From the NCBI GenBank assembly GCA_050246595.1, contig JBFWVT010000004.1:1-64000 (forward strand): a DNA stretch of 64,000 bases. Reading direction: 5' to 3'. The notes beneath the pieces are model-generated. The model was not told where the DNA came from. It saw only the letters and a list, made by a program, of their open reading frames with translations, and did no database searches. Both the position numbers and the translations under genes were made by a program. The stretch's first letter is position 1; every line of letters begins with the position of its first letter. Source of the DNA: DATARH01 sp050246595 (GTDB lineage: Bacteria; Pseudomonadota; Alphaproteobacteria; ATCC43930; CGMCC-115725). Below are positions 1-7,064 of this stretch, in pieces.

Positions 1-33
1 CGCGCTCGGTGCGGCGCCGCAGCGTCCCGCCCC

Positions 34-152
34 GGTATTATGCGGAGCGCATACCCGCCGTGCGGCGCGGAAATCCTCGTCCTAAGCGACGCTGCTCCGC
101 ATAACGCCCCGCTTCGCATAATCCGGGTTATGCGGTGCACTGCATAACCCGG
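34..152. repeat. Cluster of TTATGC/GCATAA half-sites ending in a 30-bp palindrome
   Basis: Six TTATGC-like half-sites lie within 120 bp: 38-45, 49-53, 97-104, 115-121, 128-135 and 141-147. The first pair forms a short inverted repeat (TATGCG at 39-44, CGCATA at 48-53). The last pair forms a long one: CCGGGTTATGC at 123-133 and its exact reverse complement at 142-152, with the near-palindromic spacer GGTGCACT. A coding frame that opens directly after the palindrome has no start of its own, which suggests a recombination or integration junction. The recombinase is not visible here. Confidence 0.6.
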
Positions 153-253
153 AATTCGGGCCGAACTGGGTTCGCTGCCGCCTCGTCAAGCTCGAAAACC
201 CGAGCGATGACGGCGCCACCCACATCGCGCTGTGGGAGCCACGCGACCGGTAA
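152..253 (+). pseudogene. 3' fragment of an unidentified gene
   Basis: The frame encodes 33 residues ending HIALWEPRDR and a TAA stop, followed 8 bp later by a terminator-like hairpin. The residue mix looks like real protein, but in the same frame there is a stop at 119-121 and no plausible start or ribosome binding site. Upstream sequence is the palindromic TTATGC cluster. I read it as the last part of a gene whose 5' end was removed when the adjoining repeat cluster arrived. The family is not recognised. Confidence 0.45.
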
Positions 254-261
254 CGGCGAGG

Positions 262-292
262 CCTCGCCGCGGGCAACTGCGGCGGGGTTTTT
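262..292 (+). terminator. Rho-independent terminator
   Basis: A 9-bp stem (CCTCGCCGC at 262-270 with GCGGCGGGG at 279-287, one G-T pair, 8-nt loop) is followed at once by TTTTT at 288-292. It lies just after the stop of the truncated frame at 152-253, so it was probably the terminator of that gene. Confidence 0.7.
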
Positions 293-398
293 CCATGCCA
301 AAAGGCATCGATGCGGCCCGTGCCGGTGGCGGCAACGTCCGGGGAAAAGTCTGTCTCGCTGGATCTCCCAGCCTACCGGCTCGAACCGGTGCGCCCCT

Positions 399-422
399 TC
401 CGTCTTCACAACAGACGGAGGG
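399..422 (+). promoter_or_regulatory. Hairpin touching the Shine-Dalgarno of the 61-residue gene
   Basis: TCCGTCT at 399-405 and AGACGGA at 413-419 form a perfect 7-bp stem with a 7-nt loop. The right arm runs into the GGAGGG ribosome binding site (417-422) of the ATG at 427, so folding would partly hide it. This may tune translation; it is an inference from sequence alone. Confidence 0.35.
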
Positions 423-426
423 TACG

Positions 427-612
427 ATGATCACGCTTTACGATCACATTCAGGAACTGCGGGCCGAGCTGCGGGGCTGCCATTTCAGCAAACGCGAACG
501 CGCCGCGGTCGAGGCGGAGCTGGCCAAGGCTCTTGCCGAACAGGCCGAGATCGAGCGCAACTTCGACCGCGCCATGGAGGCCCACCGCGAAGCGGAAGCA
601 ATCCGCAGCTGA
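427..612 (+). CDS. Small charged protein of unknown function
   Basis: This 61-residue protein starts at an ATG with GGAGGG four bases upstream. It is almost entirely helical in character, rich in Glu, Arg and Ala with heptad-like spacing (LRAEL, VEAELAKALAEQAEIERNF), so a short coiled coil is likely. There is no signal peptide or membrane segment. It lies between a terminator and the convergent repA gene, a common place for small plasmid genes of unknown role. Longer open frames through the same DNA start further upstream but lack a ribosome binding site. Confidence 0.65.
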   Translation: MITLYDHIQELRAELRGCHFSKRERAAVEAELAKALAEQAEIERNFDRAMEAHREAEAIRS

Positions 613-730
613 CGAAGGAGGCGCGGTCTCTAATCGCGCCTCCTGAAAGCCTTGGCCAAGCGATGGTTGCTGGATCCGCCCAGATCTGCGGCAACCGGCC
701 GGCGCGGTTCTATGCTCCCAAAATTTTGCG

Positions 731-1666
731 CTATTTAGCTGCCAAACGCGGCGGAACTGGCGGATAGCTGGGCTTGAGTACCACCCCGGCATCCACGACT
801 TCGACGTTGGCGTCCGGGTAAACCGCGGTGGCCATCGCAAGAACCCCCACGAAGCGCTGTTTGAAATGAAACAGGTGCCGATAGCTCATGCCGTGCTGGG
901 CCTTGAGCGCCGCCCATGTGACGAGCTTCGGGCTTTTGAGGATGTGGAGTCTGTAGGCGAGCCAGATATAGCAATCCAGCGCGGCTGAGTTATTGGCCAG
1001 AGCCCGAATCGCCACCTCTTCGAGAGGAATCGGGTGCTTTTTCAGCGCGTCGTAAAACCCCTCGCTGAGCTTGGCAGTTTCGAGAGTGAGGCGGCCCTGC
1101 TGGATATTGCTTCCGGCATCTAGGAACAGGGCTTTGTCGACAATGCCGACGTTGAGGAGCCCGCTGGCACCGTTGCCGTGGATGTGGAAGGTGAGCCTGC
1201 ATCGACTCAGAAGCTCGGCCTGCTCGCGCACGGCCTTCCCGCTCCTGCCGCCCCATGGGATGCCGATGCGTTCCATCCAATCGCGCCATGACCGGCCCAG
1301 CTCGACCTCGCGACTGCCGGTGCGCAGCGCTTGGGTTTGTAGGTAAAGCAGGATTAAGCGAGCGTAAGCCCCGAATGGCACCCCTGCCCATTCCAGTTCG
1401 CCATCACCAGAAGCCCCGGCTGGCGGCCTTCTCCCTGGCTCCACGACAAGCCGCATGCGGTCGGATTTCACTTCCCATGGCTGATCCGGGCGAAGGCGCT
1501 TGTGTGGCAAAGCACACTGAGCCCAACCGCTATAGGCGAAGGCTAGAGCGGACTCCTCGTCGCTAAGATAGAGGCTTGCCGCTTCGATGACATCTCGGGG
1601 AATGAGGTTGGCTTCGAGCGCAGCCTGCTTGCTGCCATCACTGATGAGCCTATGAACTACGGCCAT
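731..1666 (-). CDS. repA: Plasmid replication initiator RepA
   Basis: The 311-residue product matches the plasmid RepA family (RepA_C type) known from alphaproteobacterial and broad-host-range plasmids: an N-terminal MAVVHRLISDG segment, the family-typical WAGVPFGAYARLILLYLQT stretch near residues 93-111 and a C-terminal winged-helix-like region with VTWAALKAQHG. It should bind origin iterons and load the helicase. The iterons and DnaA-box-like sites lie directly upstream of its start, at 1700-1905, as usual for self-regulated rep genes. The length is normal and no frame damage is seen. The family call rests on my recognition of the sequence; no search was run. Confidence 0.85.
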   Translation of the reverse strand: MAVVHRLISDGSKQAALEANLIPRDVIEAASLYLSDEESALAFAYSGWAQCALPHKRLRPDQPWEVKSDRMRLVVEPGRRPPAGASGDGELEWAGVPFGAYARLILLYLQTQALRTGSREVELGRSWRDWMERIGIPWGGRSGKAVREQAELLSRCRLTFHIHGNGASGLLNVGIVDKALFLDAGSNIQQGRLTLETAKLSEGFYDALKKHPIPLEEVAIRALANNSAALDCYIWLAYRLHILKSPKLVTWAALKAQHGMSYRHLFHFKQRFVGVLAMATAVYPDANVEVVDAGVVLKPSYPPVPPRLAAK

Positions 1667-1705
1667 CGTTACCCCCGGGAAGCTTTGTTGGCAACAGAGC
1701 AGATT

Positions 1706-1904
1706 CTATCCACAATGTCACCGGGGCGTCTTGTGAGACAGGCTATTTGAAGGCTATTTGATTCTTAACTATTAGCTTCCTCGCAAGAAGCCCGTGGATA
1801 ACTTGCTAAGTGACTGATATGCCGTTCGTGGGTCATCACAAGACGTCCCGGCTACCCTCGCAAGACGCCCCATGTGGCTGTGGATTGGCCTCACAAGATG
1901 CCCC
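1706..1904. other. Candidate replication origin (iterons and DnaA boxes)
   Basis: Four direct copies of a 15-mer close to CTCRCAAGACGYCCC occur at 1780-1794, 1835-1849, 1857-1871 and 1890-1904, with one inverted copy at 1723-1737. Sites one mismatch from the DnaA box TTATCCACA lie at 1706-1714 and, reversed, at 1793-1801. GGCTATTTGA is repeated at 1741-1750 and 1752-1761 in the most AT-rich part. All this is directly upstream of repA, so an iteron-controlled oriV is the natural reading. Confidence 0.65.
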
Positions 1905-1960
1905 GCTCAACCTGGCTGATTGGATCTCCGATTCGGCGCGGGACGGCGCCGTAGTCCCCT

Positions 1961-2446
1961 GTGATGCCTGGGGCCGACTCGTTCGGACGCCGTTTCACAA
2001 ATTATCACTCTGAGGGACAGCCGCCCTATCGCCCCAGATCGAGCAGCCAGCCCATTACGGCATGTGGGAAAGAGGGGCTCCTACCGCGAGATCCGTTCTA
2101 TTACGTCACCAAGCACCTGCAGCACTTTACTGCGGCTGAACGAAATCAATCTTGCCAAGCCTGCATCTGCCCGCCGATCGACGGCCTCGTCATGGCTTGG
2201 CGATCGGCGTGCCAATCGTCCTCACCCCGTTCTCCCTGGCAGAGGCAACACTGCACTAAAGTTTCATTCACGACGATACTGAACCGGAACCGCACCTCGC
2301 AGGACGCAGGCCGCTGGTCGAGCAGCAGCTATGACAGCTGCTCCAGTTACAACAGCGATAGCGGCTCATCCTTGAGCAGCAGCTTCGATTGCGGAAGCAG
2401 CGACAGCGGTAGATCTGATGAGGGCGACTATGGTGGAGGCGACTGA
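1961..2446 (+). CDS. Doubtful ORF with a serine/aspartate-rich tail
   Basis: The frame would encode 161 residues. Only the last 45 or so look like protein: a low-complexity stretch rich in Ser, Asp, Gly and Tyr (SSSSYDSCSSYNSD, then SDSGRSDEGDYGGGD). The first two thirds have odd composition and no ribosome binding site precedes the ATG. It may be the surviving 3' end of a decayed gene in the region between the origin and the par genes. The family is not recognised. Apart from this the stretch 1905-2490 shows no other convincing gene. Confidence 0.2.
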   Translation: MMPGADSFGRRFTNYHSEGQPPYRPRSSSQPITACGKEGLLPRDPFYYVTKHLQHFTAAERNQSCQACICPPIDGLVMAWRSACQSSSPRSPWQRQHCTKVSFTTILNRNRTSQDAGRWSSSSYDSCSSYNSDSGSSLSSSFDCGSSDSGRSDEGDYGGGD

Positions 2447-2494
2447 GCGGACGCCGCGTGATGCGAAGCTGGGCCACTGCCCTATAATCATCAC

Positions 2495-2504
2495 GTCATA
2501 TGAC
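2495..2504. promoter_or_regulatory. GTCATATGAC palindrome, downstream copy
   Basis: This perfect 10-bp palindrome recurs at 3686-3695, and a one-base variant (GTCATATCAC) is at 2918-2927. The three sites bracket and separate the par genes, the pattern expected of operator or centromere sites for a ribbon-helix-helix protein. Confidence 0.45.
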
Positions 2505-2540
2505 ATGATCAAACAATGACATCTGGAAGCTCATTTCGCA

Positions 2541-2876
2541 TTACGTGGTGCGCCGTGGCTTCGAACTAGGCGACCGGAACGGGCCCGGTAGCCCGCGTCG
2601 CTCTGCCCACTCCTCAATGGCTTCTAGCAACAGATCATGGACCCGCACCTTCAGCCCCTGGGAGACCGCATAGTGCCGGAGCTGATGCTTCCCGCGCGGG
2701 TCGAGGTAGACGATTGTCGGGTCCGACTTCTCCAGGATGGGTCGGCGCTTAAGGCGAGACGCACCCTCTGATGGCTCGGGATCGGCTGTCGACGGCGCAG
2801 AGGAGGGAGGGGGAGTTGCCCCCGGCAAAGCCAGATCATCGCCGTAGGAGACCGGAGGAGGGGCCTTACGTGCCAT
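2541..2876 (-). CDS. Ribbon-helix-helix partition partner of ParA
   Basis: This 111-residue protein has a proline-rich, presumably disordered N-terminal half and a basic patch (SRLKRRPILEKSDP). The C-terminal core TIVYLDPRGKHQLRHYAV followed by LLLEAIEEWAERRG has the strand-helix-helix pattern of RHH DNA-binding proteins. It lies 87 bp downstream of parA on the same strand, the usual place for the small centromere-binding partner of a ParF-like ATPase. The expected role is binding of par sites and repression of the operon. The palindromes around the operon are candidate sites. The fold call is from pattern only. Confidence 0.65.
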   Translation of the reverse strand: MARKAPPPVSYGDDLALPGATPPPSSAPSTADPEPSEGASRLKRRPILEKSDPTIVYLDPRGKHQLRHYAVSQGLKVRVHDLLLEAIEEWAERRGLPGPFRSPSSKPRRTT

Positions 2877-2917
2877 GATGTGAATGTCCCGTTGTCTGAT
2901 CGTCCATCTGCTTAAAT

Positions 2918-2927
2918 GTCATATCAC
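2918..2927. promoter_or_regulatory. GTCATATCAC site between parA and the RHH gene
   Basis: One base differs from the perfect palindrome GTCATATGAC found at 2495-2504 and 3686-3695. It sits in the 87-bp gap just upstream of the RHH gene, followed by ACATGCATGT-like repeats at 2934-2944. It may be an internal operator. Confidence 0.4.
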
Positions 2928-2963
2928 ATGCAGACATGCATGTCCTAGTGTTTGCATTTCCGC

Positions 2964-3605
2964 TCATACAATGAAATTGCTACGCTTCAGCCAGGCCCAG
3001 ACCTCCGCCAGCTCGGCACGTGCCTTGCCGGACGGTTCACGTTCCTGAACGGTGAGAGCCTCTGCTTGGGCATAAGGGTAGGAGAGGGTGTAGCTCAGCA
3101 CGCTCGGGCACGTCGGGATTCCCATCTTTTCCAATCGACCAAGAGAGAGCTTGAGTGCACGGGCCCGCTGCGCCGCCGGGGGCGCTTGGGTAACAATTGC
3201 GCAGGCCGACTTCTTGAGACGTTGTGTAATGGCCCACGTCTCCAATAGGGCATCCAGGTCCATCGGGTTCGGGCGCGAAACGAGAATCACCGAATCGGCG
3301 ATCTCTAATGCGGCATTAAGCTGCGGCGTCACCAGCGGCGGCGTGTCGATGATCACCATGGCTGCACCCTGCTTTTCGAGGTCGCGGACGACCTCTTTCA
3401 CTGGCTTTTCGGCGGCGGCAAACACCGCAGGTACTGCGATCCCTGCTGCTGCGCGCCGCGCGCCCCAACGGGCGACTGATCGCTGTGGGTCCATATCGAT
3501 AATGGCCGCCCGTCGCCCCTCCTTCAGCGCCTCCACGGCAAGGCATTGGCAGAGCGTGCTTTTAGAGACGCCTCCCTTCTGAGAGGCGATTGTGATGACG
3601 TGCAT
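2964..3605 (-). CDS. parA: ParA/ParF-type partition ATPase
   Basis: The 213-residue product begins MHVITIASQKGGVSKST, a deviant Walker A motif of the ParA/MinD family (KGGxxKST), with Ser where Gly is usual at the fifth position (residues 10-17). Walker B-like VIIDTPP lies near residues 84-90. The length matches the short ParF-like class that lacks an N-terminal HTH. It should form dynamic filaments or gradients that move plasmid copies, working with the RHH protein encoded just downstream. A GTCATATGAC palindrome about 80 bp upstream of the start is a plausible operator for autoregulation. Confidence 0.85.
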   Translation of the reverse strand: MHVITIASQKGGVSKSTLCQCLAVEALKEGRRAAIIDMDPQRSVARWGARRAAAGIAVPAVFAAAEKPVKEVVRDLEKQGAAMVIIDTPPLVTPQLNAALEIADSVILVSRPNPMDLDALLETWAITQRLKKSACAIVTQAPPAAQRARALKLSLGRLEKMGIPTCPSVLSYTLSYPYAQAEALTVQEREPSGKARAELAEVWAWLKRSNFIV

Positions 3606-3685
3606 GTCCGGCTATCCCCTGAAGGCATGACACTCGCACGCTATGTTGAGCGGATACATAGTTCAATATATCTGTATGTCATTGC

Positions 3686-3695
3686 GTCATATGAC
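3686..3695. promoter_or_regulatory. GTCATATGAC palindrome upstream of parA
   Basis: Perfect palindrome 80 bp before the parA start, inside an AT-rich stretch (3650-3720) unlike the GC-rich surroundings. The same decamer occurs beyond the far end of the operon. It is a likely operator/centromere site for the RHH partner; the stretch 3606-3802 holds no gene. Confidence 0.45.
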
Positions 3696-3802
3696 ACGAT
3701 GACCTCGCTCCGCTTTCTTTTAACCCCCGGACTATCCGCTCCCCGCGCCCCCTGACCTCGTATCGTCAGGGCATGCTCCTGACACCGCTCCGAATCACTC
3801 GA

Positions 3803-4157
3803 ATGGCTGTGGTGGGATGGCTGTGTGAGCATTCCCGCCGTCCCAAAGTGGCGCTACTGCGGTGGTCGCAGGTCGGAGCTCTTCGTGCACCTTGAAACCG
3901 ATAGCGGTCACATTGACGCCAGCCGCGAGGAACTTGCCGAAGCCGTTGATACGTCGGCGGACGGGGTGAGCGAGGTCATGAGCGAGTTGGTACGGATCGG
4001 CGCCGTCACCCGCTGATATAAGAAGATCCCTGGTCTGCGCGGGCGAGGGATGGTGCGGTACACGATGAATCCGCACGTGGCGACCAAACTGCCGGGGGCG
4101 GCGCGCGTTGAGGTGCAGAAGATGCATTCGCCGCCGCGGCTGGCGCCAGTAGGATAA
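3803..4157 (+). pseudogene. Decayed winged-helix (RepL-like) plasmid protein
   Basis: Reading across three lesion-free pieces gives WLCEHSRRPKVALLRWS, then ELFVHLETDSGHIDASREEL and further on MVRYTMNPHVATKL, a pattern I recognise from winged-helix plasmid replication or maintenance proteins (RepL-like). Two lesions are visible. GGTCG is repeated 7 bp apart at 3864-3868 and 3871-3875, and removing 7 bp restores the frame. An in-frame TGA at 4014-4016 sits where CGA (Arg) would continue the reading frame to the TAA at 4155-4157. The gene is therefore dead unless read through. The family assignment is tentative. Confidence 0.55.
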
Positions 4158-4178
4158 TCTTCCGTAGTTAATCCACCT

Positions 4179-4486
4179 TCACCCTGTGCCGATGGCTGGG
4201 CGCTCGCTAGTCGCGCACCAGCTGCCCTCGCCAGCATTGTCATCGGCGCAGAGAACCTGCAGGTTCCTTGGATCACCTGCCATGTGCGGATGCGTCCGTC
4301 GTCGCTTGACGTGATTGACCTGCAGCGTGACCCTGTCGTTCTTGCTCCGGCCGCATAGCTCATATCGACCATCTTGGCGTCGAAGACAACATAGCGGGCA
4401 TTGAGCCACGGGCGGGTCCGTAGGAAAACATCGGACGCAATGAACTCGGCAGACCAGCTATAGGGCAGGGGTGGAACAGACGCCAC
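4179..4486 (-). pseudogene. Frameshifted HNH endonuclease gene
   Basis: Two overlapping minus-strand frames each hold half of an HNH protein. The first has FLRTRPWLNARYVVFDAK; the second has DGRYELCGRSKNDRVTL and then LQVNHVKRRR and NLQVLCADDNAGEG. Joined, they give the usual small HNH layout: CxxC-type zinc site, QVxH, and the final asparagine/histidine segment. The frame changes near 4377-4385, consistent with a one-base indel. Such small HNH genes are common in mobile DNA. The product would not be made intact. The usual aspartate of the xxDH motif is Asn here (QVNH), a further sign of decay. Confidence 0.55.
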
Positions 4487-4585
4487 CTGCGCCAGGGCAG
4501 GCTACGCCGTGCCGAGCAGGGATATCAGGACCACGCGCATCCTCATTGTCTTTAGAACGGCCGTCATCAGGTCGCTTCTTTGCCC

Positions 4586-5086
4586 TCATCGTGGCCGTGT
4601 CATCTCCGGTTCGTAGCCTCGCCTCACCCACACCAGCGGCAGCTCACAAGCCATGCCCCCCTGCGTCGGGCGCTGGGTTTCTCGGCACCGCTGCGCCAAA
4701 AGCCGCGCATCATTCAAGGCAGCAATTTGCGCCAAGAACACGCTGCCCTCTATCGCTGCCGCCCCCTGCCGTTCACCATCCCAGCGCCCGACCCCGTAGC
4801 CCACGCCGATCATCACCAGTCCCAGCGCGGCCGACTGGAGCGCCCGGCGGAGGTCGAGGCGGCCTACAAGCCGCTCAACCTCCCGCTCCGCTACTATCGC
4901 CACCTCGCCGCCAACCTTATCGATCAGAGCGCGTTCGCCTTCGGCGGTCAGACCCCTTGCCCCGTCCGTTGCCGCCGCATGGGCAGTTTCGGCAGCCTCC
5001 CAGACGGTCAGCAGCACCGGGTAGAGCGGCTTTTCCGGCGTAATGCCTGACCTTGCCAGCGCGTCGCGGAACGCCTCGGGCGTCAT
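4586..5086 (-). CDS. Membrane-anchored conserved protein of the plasmid transfer region
   Basis: The 166-residue product starts at ATG 5086, which overlaps the preceding gene's TGA (ATGA). One hydrophobic helix (AALGLVMIGVGYGVG) lies near residues 88-105, preceded by a charged helical region and followed by a likely periplasmic tail with two cysteines. It is the last gene of a leftward four-gene cluster with a ParA-like ATPase. I associate this arrangement with alphaproteobacterial transfer regions, but the function is not known to me. A longer frame from 5140 exists; the ATGA coupling favours 5086. Confidence 0.6.
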   Translation of the reverse strand: MTPEAFRDALARSGITPEKPLYPVLLTVWEAAETAHAAATDGARGLTAEGERALIDKVGGEVAIVAEREVERLVGRLDLRRALQSAALGLVMIGVGYGVGRWDGERQGAAAIEGSVFLAQIAALNDARLLAQRCRETQRPTQGGMACELPLVWVRRGYEPEMTRPR

Positions 5087-5355
5087 GGCACCGGCGACAC
5101 CGTTCGCAGCACTTCTCGGCGCTGGGTAACCGGGTGACACCGATGCCGGAATTCATGGAGGAGGTAGTCGCCCCTCTGCGGGCGCTTGCTGTGCAAATAT
5201 TCCCATACCGCCCCGCGGCATGCCTGCGCGAGATCGAGGGGAGAGCCGAGGACACAATCCACCAGCGCGCAGCCGAGCGAGCGCCACGCCGCGTCCCACT
5301 CCGGCGAGCCGCGCGCGGCGACGAAATAGCTTTCCTGTACCGCTACGGCAGCCAC
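5083..5355 (-). CDS. Small conserved protein, unknown function
   Basis: The 90-residue product is read from GTG 5355, which overlaps the end of the ParA-like gene by 13 bp; an ATG at 5403 in the same frame is the alternative and would overlap by 61 bp. It has Cys at two sites in the middle (GCALVDCVLG), a Trp/Tyr-rich stretch and a basic C-terminus (HEFRHRCHPVTQRRE). No signal peptide or membrane segment is obvious. It is translationally coupled by ATGA to the next gene. It probably belongs to the same functional unit as the ParA-like ATPase. Confidence 0.55.
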   Translation of the reverse strand: MAAVAVQESYFVAARGSPEWDAAWRSLGCALVDCVLGSPLDLAQACRGAVWEYLHSKRPQRGDYLLHEFRHRCHPVTQRREVLRTVSPVP

Positions 5356-6122
5356 GACAGCGCCCCCGCCTCTTGCCGCTTCGTTTCCAAATCGGCGAGC
5401 CATGCCTCCACCATGAAGGCCTCCACCGGATCGAGCCCGTCGCCGGTCGCCGCCTCGTAGAACCCGCCCCGCACGCCTTTCGCTGCGTCCATCGCCGCGA
5501 GGCGGTGCAGCAGGATCGGCACCGCGCCACCCTCGACCATCCGCACGAAACCGGGATCGTTCATGGTGCGCTCGAAGGCCCCGGCCACCGTGCGCCCCTC
5601 CCGAATGGTGCCTTCATTCAGCAGCAACAGCGACCGCTTGGGCCGGAAATAGCCCGCGTCCCAGATACTGACGATGTGCGACAAATCCTCGGCCTCCGGG
5701 CCGAGCACATAGACGCCGAGCGGGGCGATGCCGCGCCGGTCGCAGAACTCGACCAGCCGCAGGTCACGCCCGTATTCGAGCAAGGTGCGATCCCCGCCGC
5801 CCAGATCGAGCACAACCGAGCGCTGATCCTTCACCGCCCGGTTCAGCAGGCCGGTGAGCCATAGCTTGATATCGGCGATCTCCTCCGAGAGCGGGGCCGT
5901 GGCGTCAGCAAAGAGATGCGAGAGCGTCTTCGAGCGGGCATCGCCGTCCGCGACAATAGGAGATCGCCCCTGCGCCTGTGCCCGCCAGATCATCTCAGCG
6001 AGCACGGTGGACTTGCCGGACGATCCCCGGCCCAGCCCCACCGCCAGCACGGGCGCGGAGAGGGCCGTTGTTTCCGGCAGGCCGTCCAATCGCACTGTGG
6101 GTCCCGCGTCATCCTTGGGCAT
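5343..6122 (-). CDS. ParA-like P-loop ATPase of the transfer region
   Basis: The 259-residue product carries a Walker A motif GRGSSGKST near residues 31-39 and a Walker B-like VVLDLGGGD near residues 104-112. It is a P-loop NTPase of the ParA/MinD superfamily but clearly different from the partition ATPase at 2964-3605. It lies four bases after the preceding small gene and leads the two genes downstream. Orphan ParA-like ATPases next to relaxase operons are common in conjugative plasmids and may position the transfer machinery. That role is an inference. Confidence 0.7.
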   Translation of the reverse strand: MPKDDAGPTVRLDGLPETTALSAPVLAVGLGRGSSGKSTVLAEMIWRAQAQGRSPIVADGDARSKTLSHLFADATAPLSEEIADIKLWLTGLLNRAVKDQRSVVLDLGGGDRTLLEYGRDLRLVEFCDRRGIAPLGVYVLGPEAEDLSHIVSIWDAGYFRPKRSLLLLNEGTIREGRTVAGAFERTMNDPGFVRMVEGGAVPILLHRLAAMDAAKGVRGGFYEAATGDGLDPVEAFMVEAWLADLETKRQEAGALSWLP

Positions 6123-6125
6123 CGC

Positions 6126-6545
6126 TTATCCTCTTCCTGAACGCTGATCCATTTCCGCTCGCAGCCGTGCGAGGGCATCCGCACTGCCGGGGGAGGGTGC
6201 AGGGGCCGGGGGGTGGGCCGGACGCGCCGGAGCCATCAGCGCCGCGACCGGCGACGCCGCCTTGGTCCGACGAGCCATTGCCTGCGCGACATCACGGCGA
6301 ACTCTCCACCACGTATGCCGCGCCGCCTCCGGGCTAACCGGCTGCCCGTTGCCGCCCGTGATGCCAAGTTCTGCAAACCGCGCCGCCAGCGCCTGCCAGT
6401 CCGGGCGGCCCCCTTTCTCCGCCAGCAGTGCGGCGAAGGCGTCATGGCGGGGCTTGAGCCAGCGATAAAGGGGAGATCGCCCGCCGCTGTGGCGGATGGT
6501 CTCGGCGATCCGGCTCAGCTCATCGTCGCGTCGCGGTCTGGCCAT
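6126..6545 (-). CDS. Conserved small basic protein (transfer-region leader gene)
   Basis: This 139-residue protein has an N-terminal helical, basic region (MARPRRDDELSRIAETIR), a central part resembling an HTH (WQALAARFAELGITGGNG then SPEAARHTWWRVRRDV) and a proline-rich linker before a short C-terminal helix. Similar proteins often precede a ParA-like ATPase in alphaproteobacterial plasmids, to my knowledge without an assigned function. DNA binding is plausible. It is the first gene of the leftward cluster and diverges from the relaxase operon across the candidate oriT. Confidence 0.6.
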   Translation of the reverse strand: MARPRRDDELSRIAETIRHSGGRSPLYRWLKPRHDAFAALLAEKGGRPDWQALAARFAELGITGGNGQPVSPEAARHTWWRVRRDVAQAMARRTKAASPVAALMAPARPAHPPAPAPSPGSADALARLRAEMDQRSGRG

Positions 6546-6647
6546 GCGGAGCGCTTTATGAAGCCTTGATGCGGCAGCATACGCCCGATCTTATTGCCGA
6601 AGCAACTATTATGGTTTAAAACGGACTACAGTAATCGCTCGCAGGTC

Positions 6648-6716
6648 GTGGAGGATGTGGACCGTGCCGTGGAGCCGGACGGAGCGGGGCGTGGAGGCCC
6701 CGAAGTCTTATAGACC
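6648..6716 (+). other. Candidate oriT (hairpin plus nic-like motif)
   Basis: In the 218-bp gap between the divergent transfer operons, CGGGGC at 6685-6690 and GCCCCG at 6697-6702 form a hairpin. AAGTCTTATAGACC follows directly (6703-6716). This resembles the R388 layout known for MobF relaxases, where an inverted repeat is followed within a few bases by GTCT/ATAG at the nick. GTGGA occurs four times upstream (6648-6652, 6657-6661, 6669-6673, 6691-6695), possible accessory-protein sites. The relaxase gene lies 1 kb away on the same strand. Confidence 0.45.
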
Positions 6717-6763
6717 AAGGAACCCGCCTACGGCCGGTTCACGCTTATAGTGGAGACGCCTCG

Positions 6764-7042
6764 ATGGCAGAGGGCGCGGCCCTCGCGCGGCTGGAACAAC
6801 GCCAGGAGGCCCTGATCCAGGGCGTGGCACGGATGAACGACACGCTCGGCCTGCTGAGTGCGATGCTTGAGCAAATCCTGAAAGCCGCCACGCAGCCGCC
6901 CCCGAAATCCGAGCTGGGCGAGACCTTGAAGCGCATCGCGACGCTCCTGGCTGAACACCAGGAGGCGCTGACCCTTCTCGACGACCGGCTGACCGGCCTG
7001 CCCGAAAAGATCGCCGAGGCGCTGATATCGCCCGACCCTTGA
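6764..7042 (+). CDS. Small coiled-coil protein of the relaxase operon
   Basis: This 92-residue protein is predicted to be almost all helix (LEQRQEALIQGVARMND, LLAEHQEALTLLDDRL) with Leu/Ala heptads, so it probably forms a coiled-coil dimer. It is the first gene after the candidate oriT, and three more genes ending in the relaxase follow on the same strand with short gaps. By position it resembles relaxosome accessory genes, but no DNA-binding motif is visible. The function is not known. Confidence 0.6.
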   Translation: MAEGAALARLEQRQEALIQGVARMNDTLGLLSAMLEQILKAATQPPPKSELGETLKRIATLLAEHQEALTLLDDRLTGLPEKIAEALISPDP

Positions 7043-7064
7043 ACGGCCAAGAAGAGAGACCGCA

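Noticed and set aside
34..152. CRISPR array
   Set aside because: The repeats are short (6-8 bp), in both orientations and irregularly spaced; there are no uniform spacers or cas genes.
360..400. tRNA gene (CCGGCTCGAACCGG stretch)
   Set aside because: Contains a T-loop-like CTCGAACC but no acceptor, D or anticodon stems around it.
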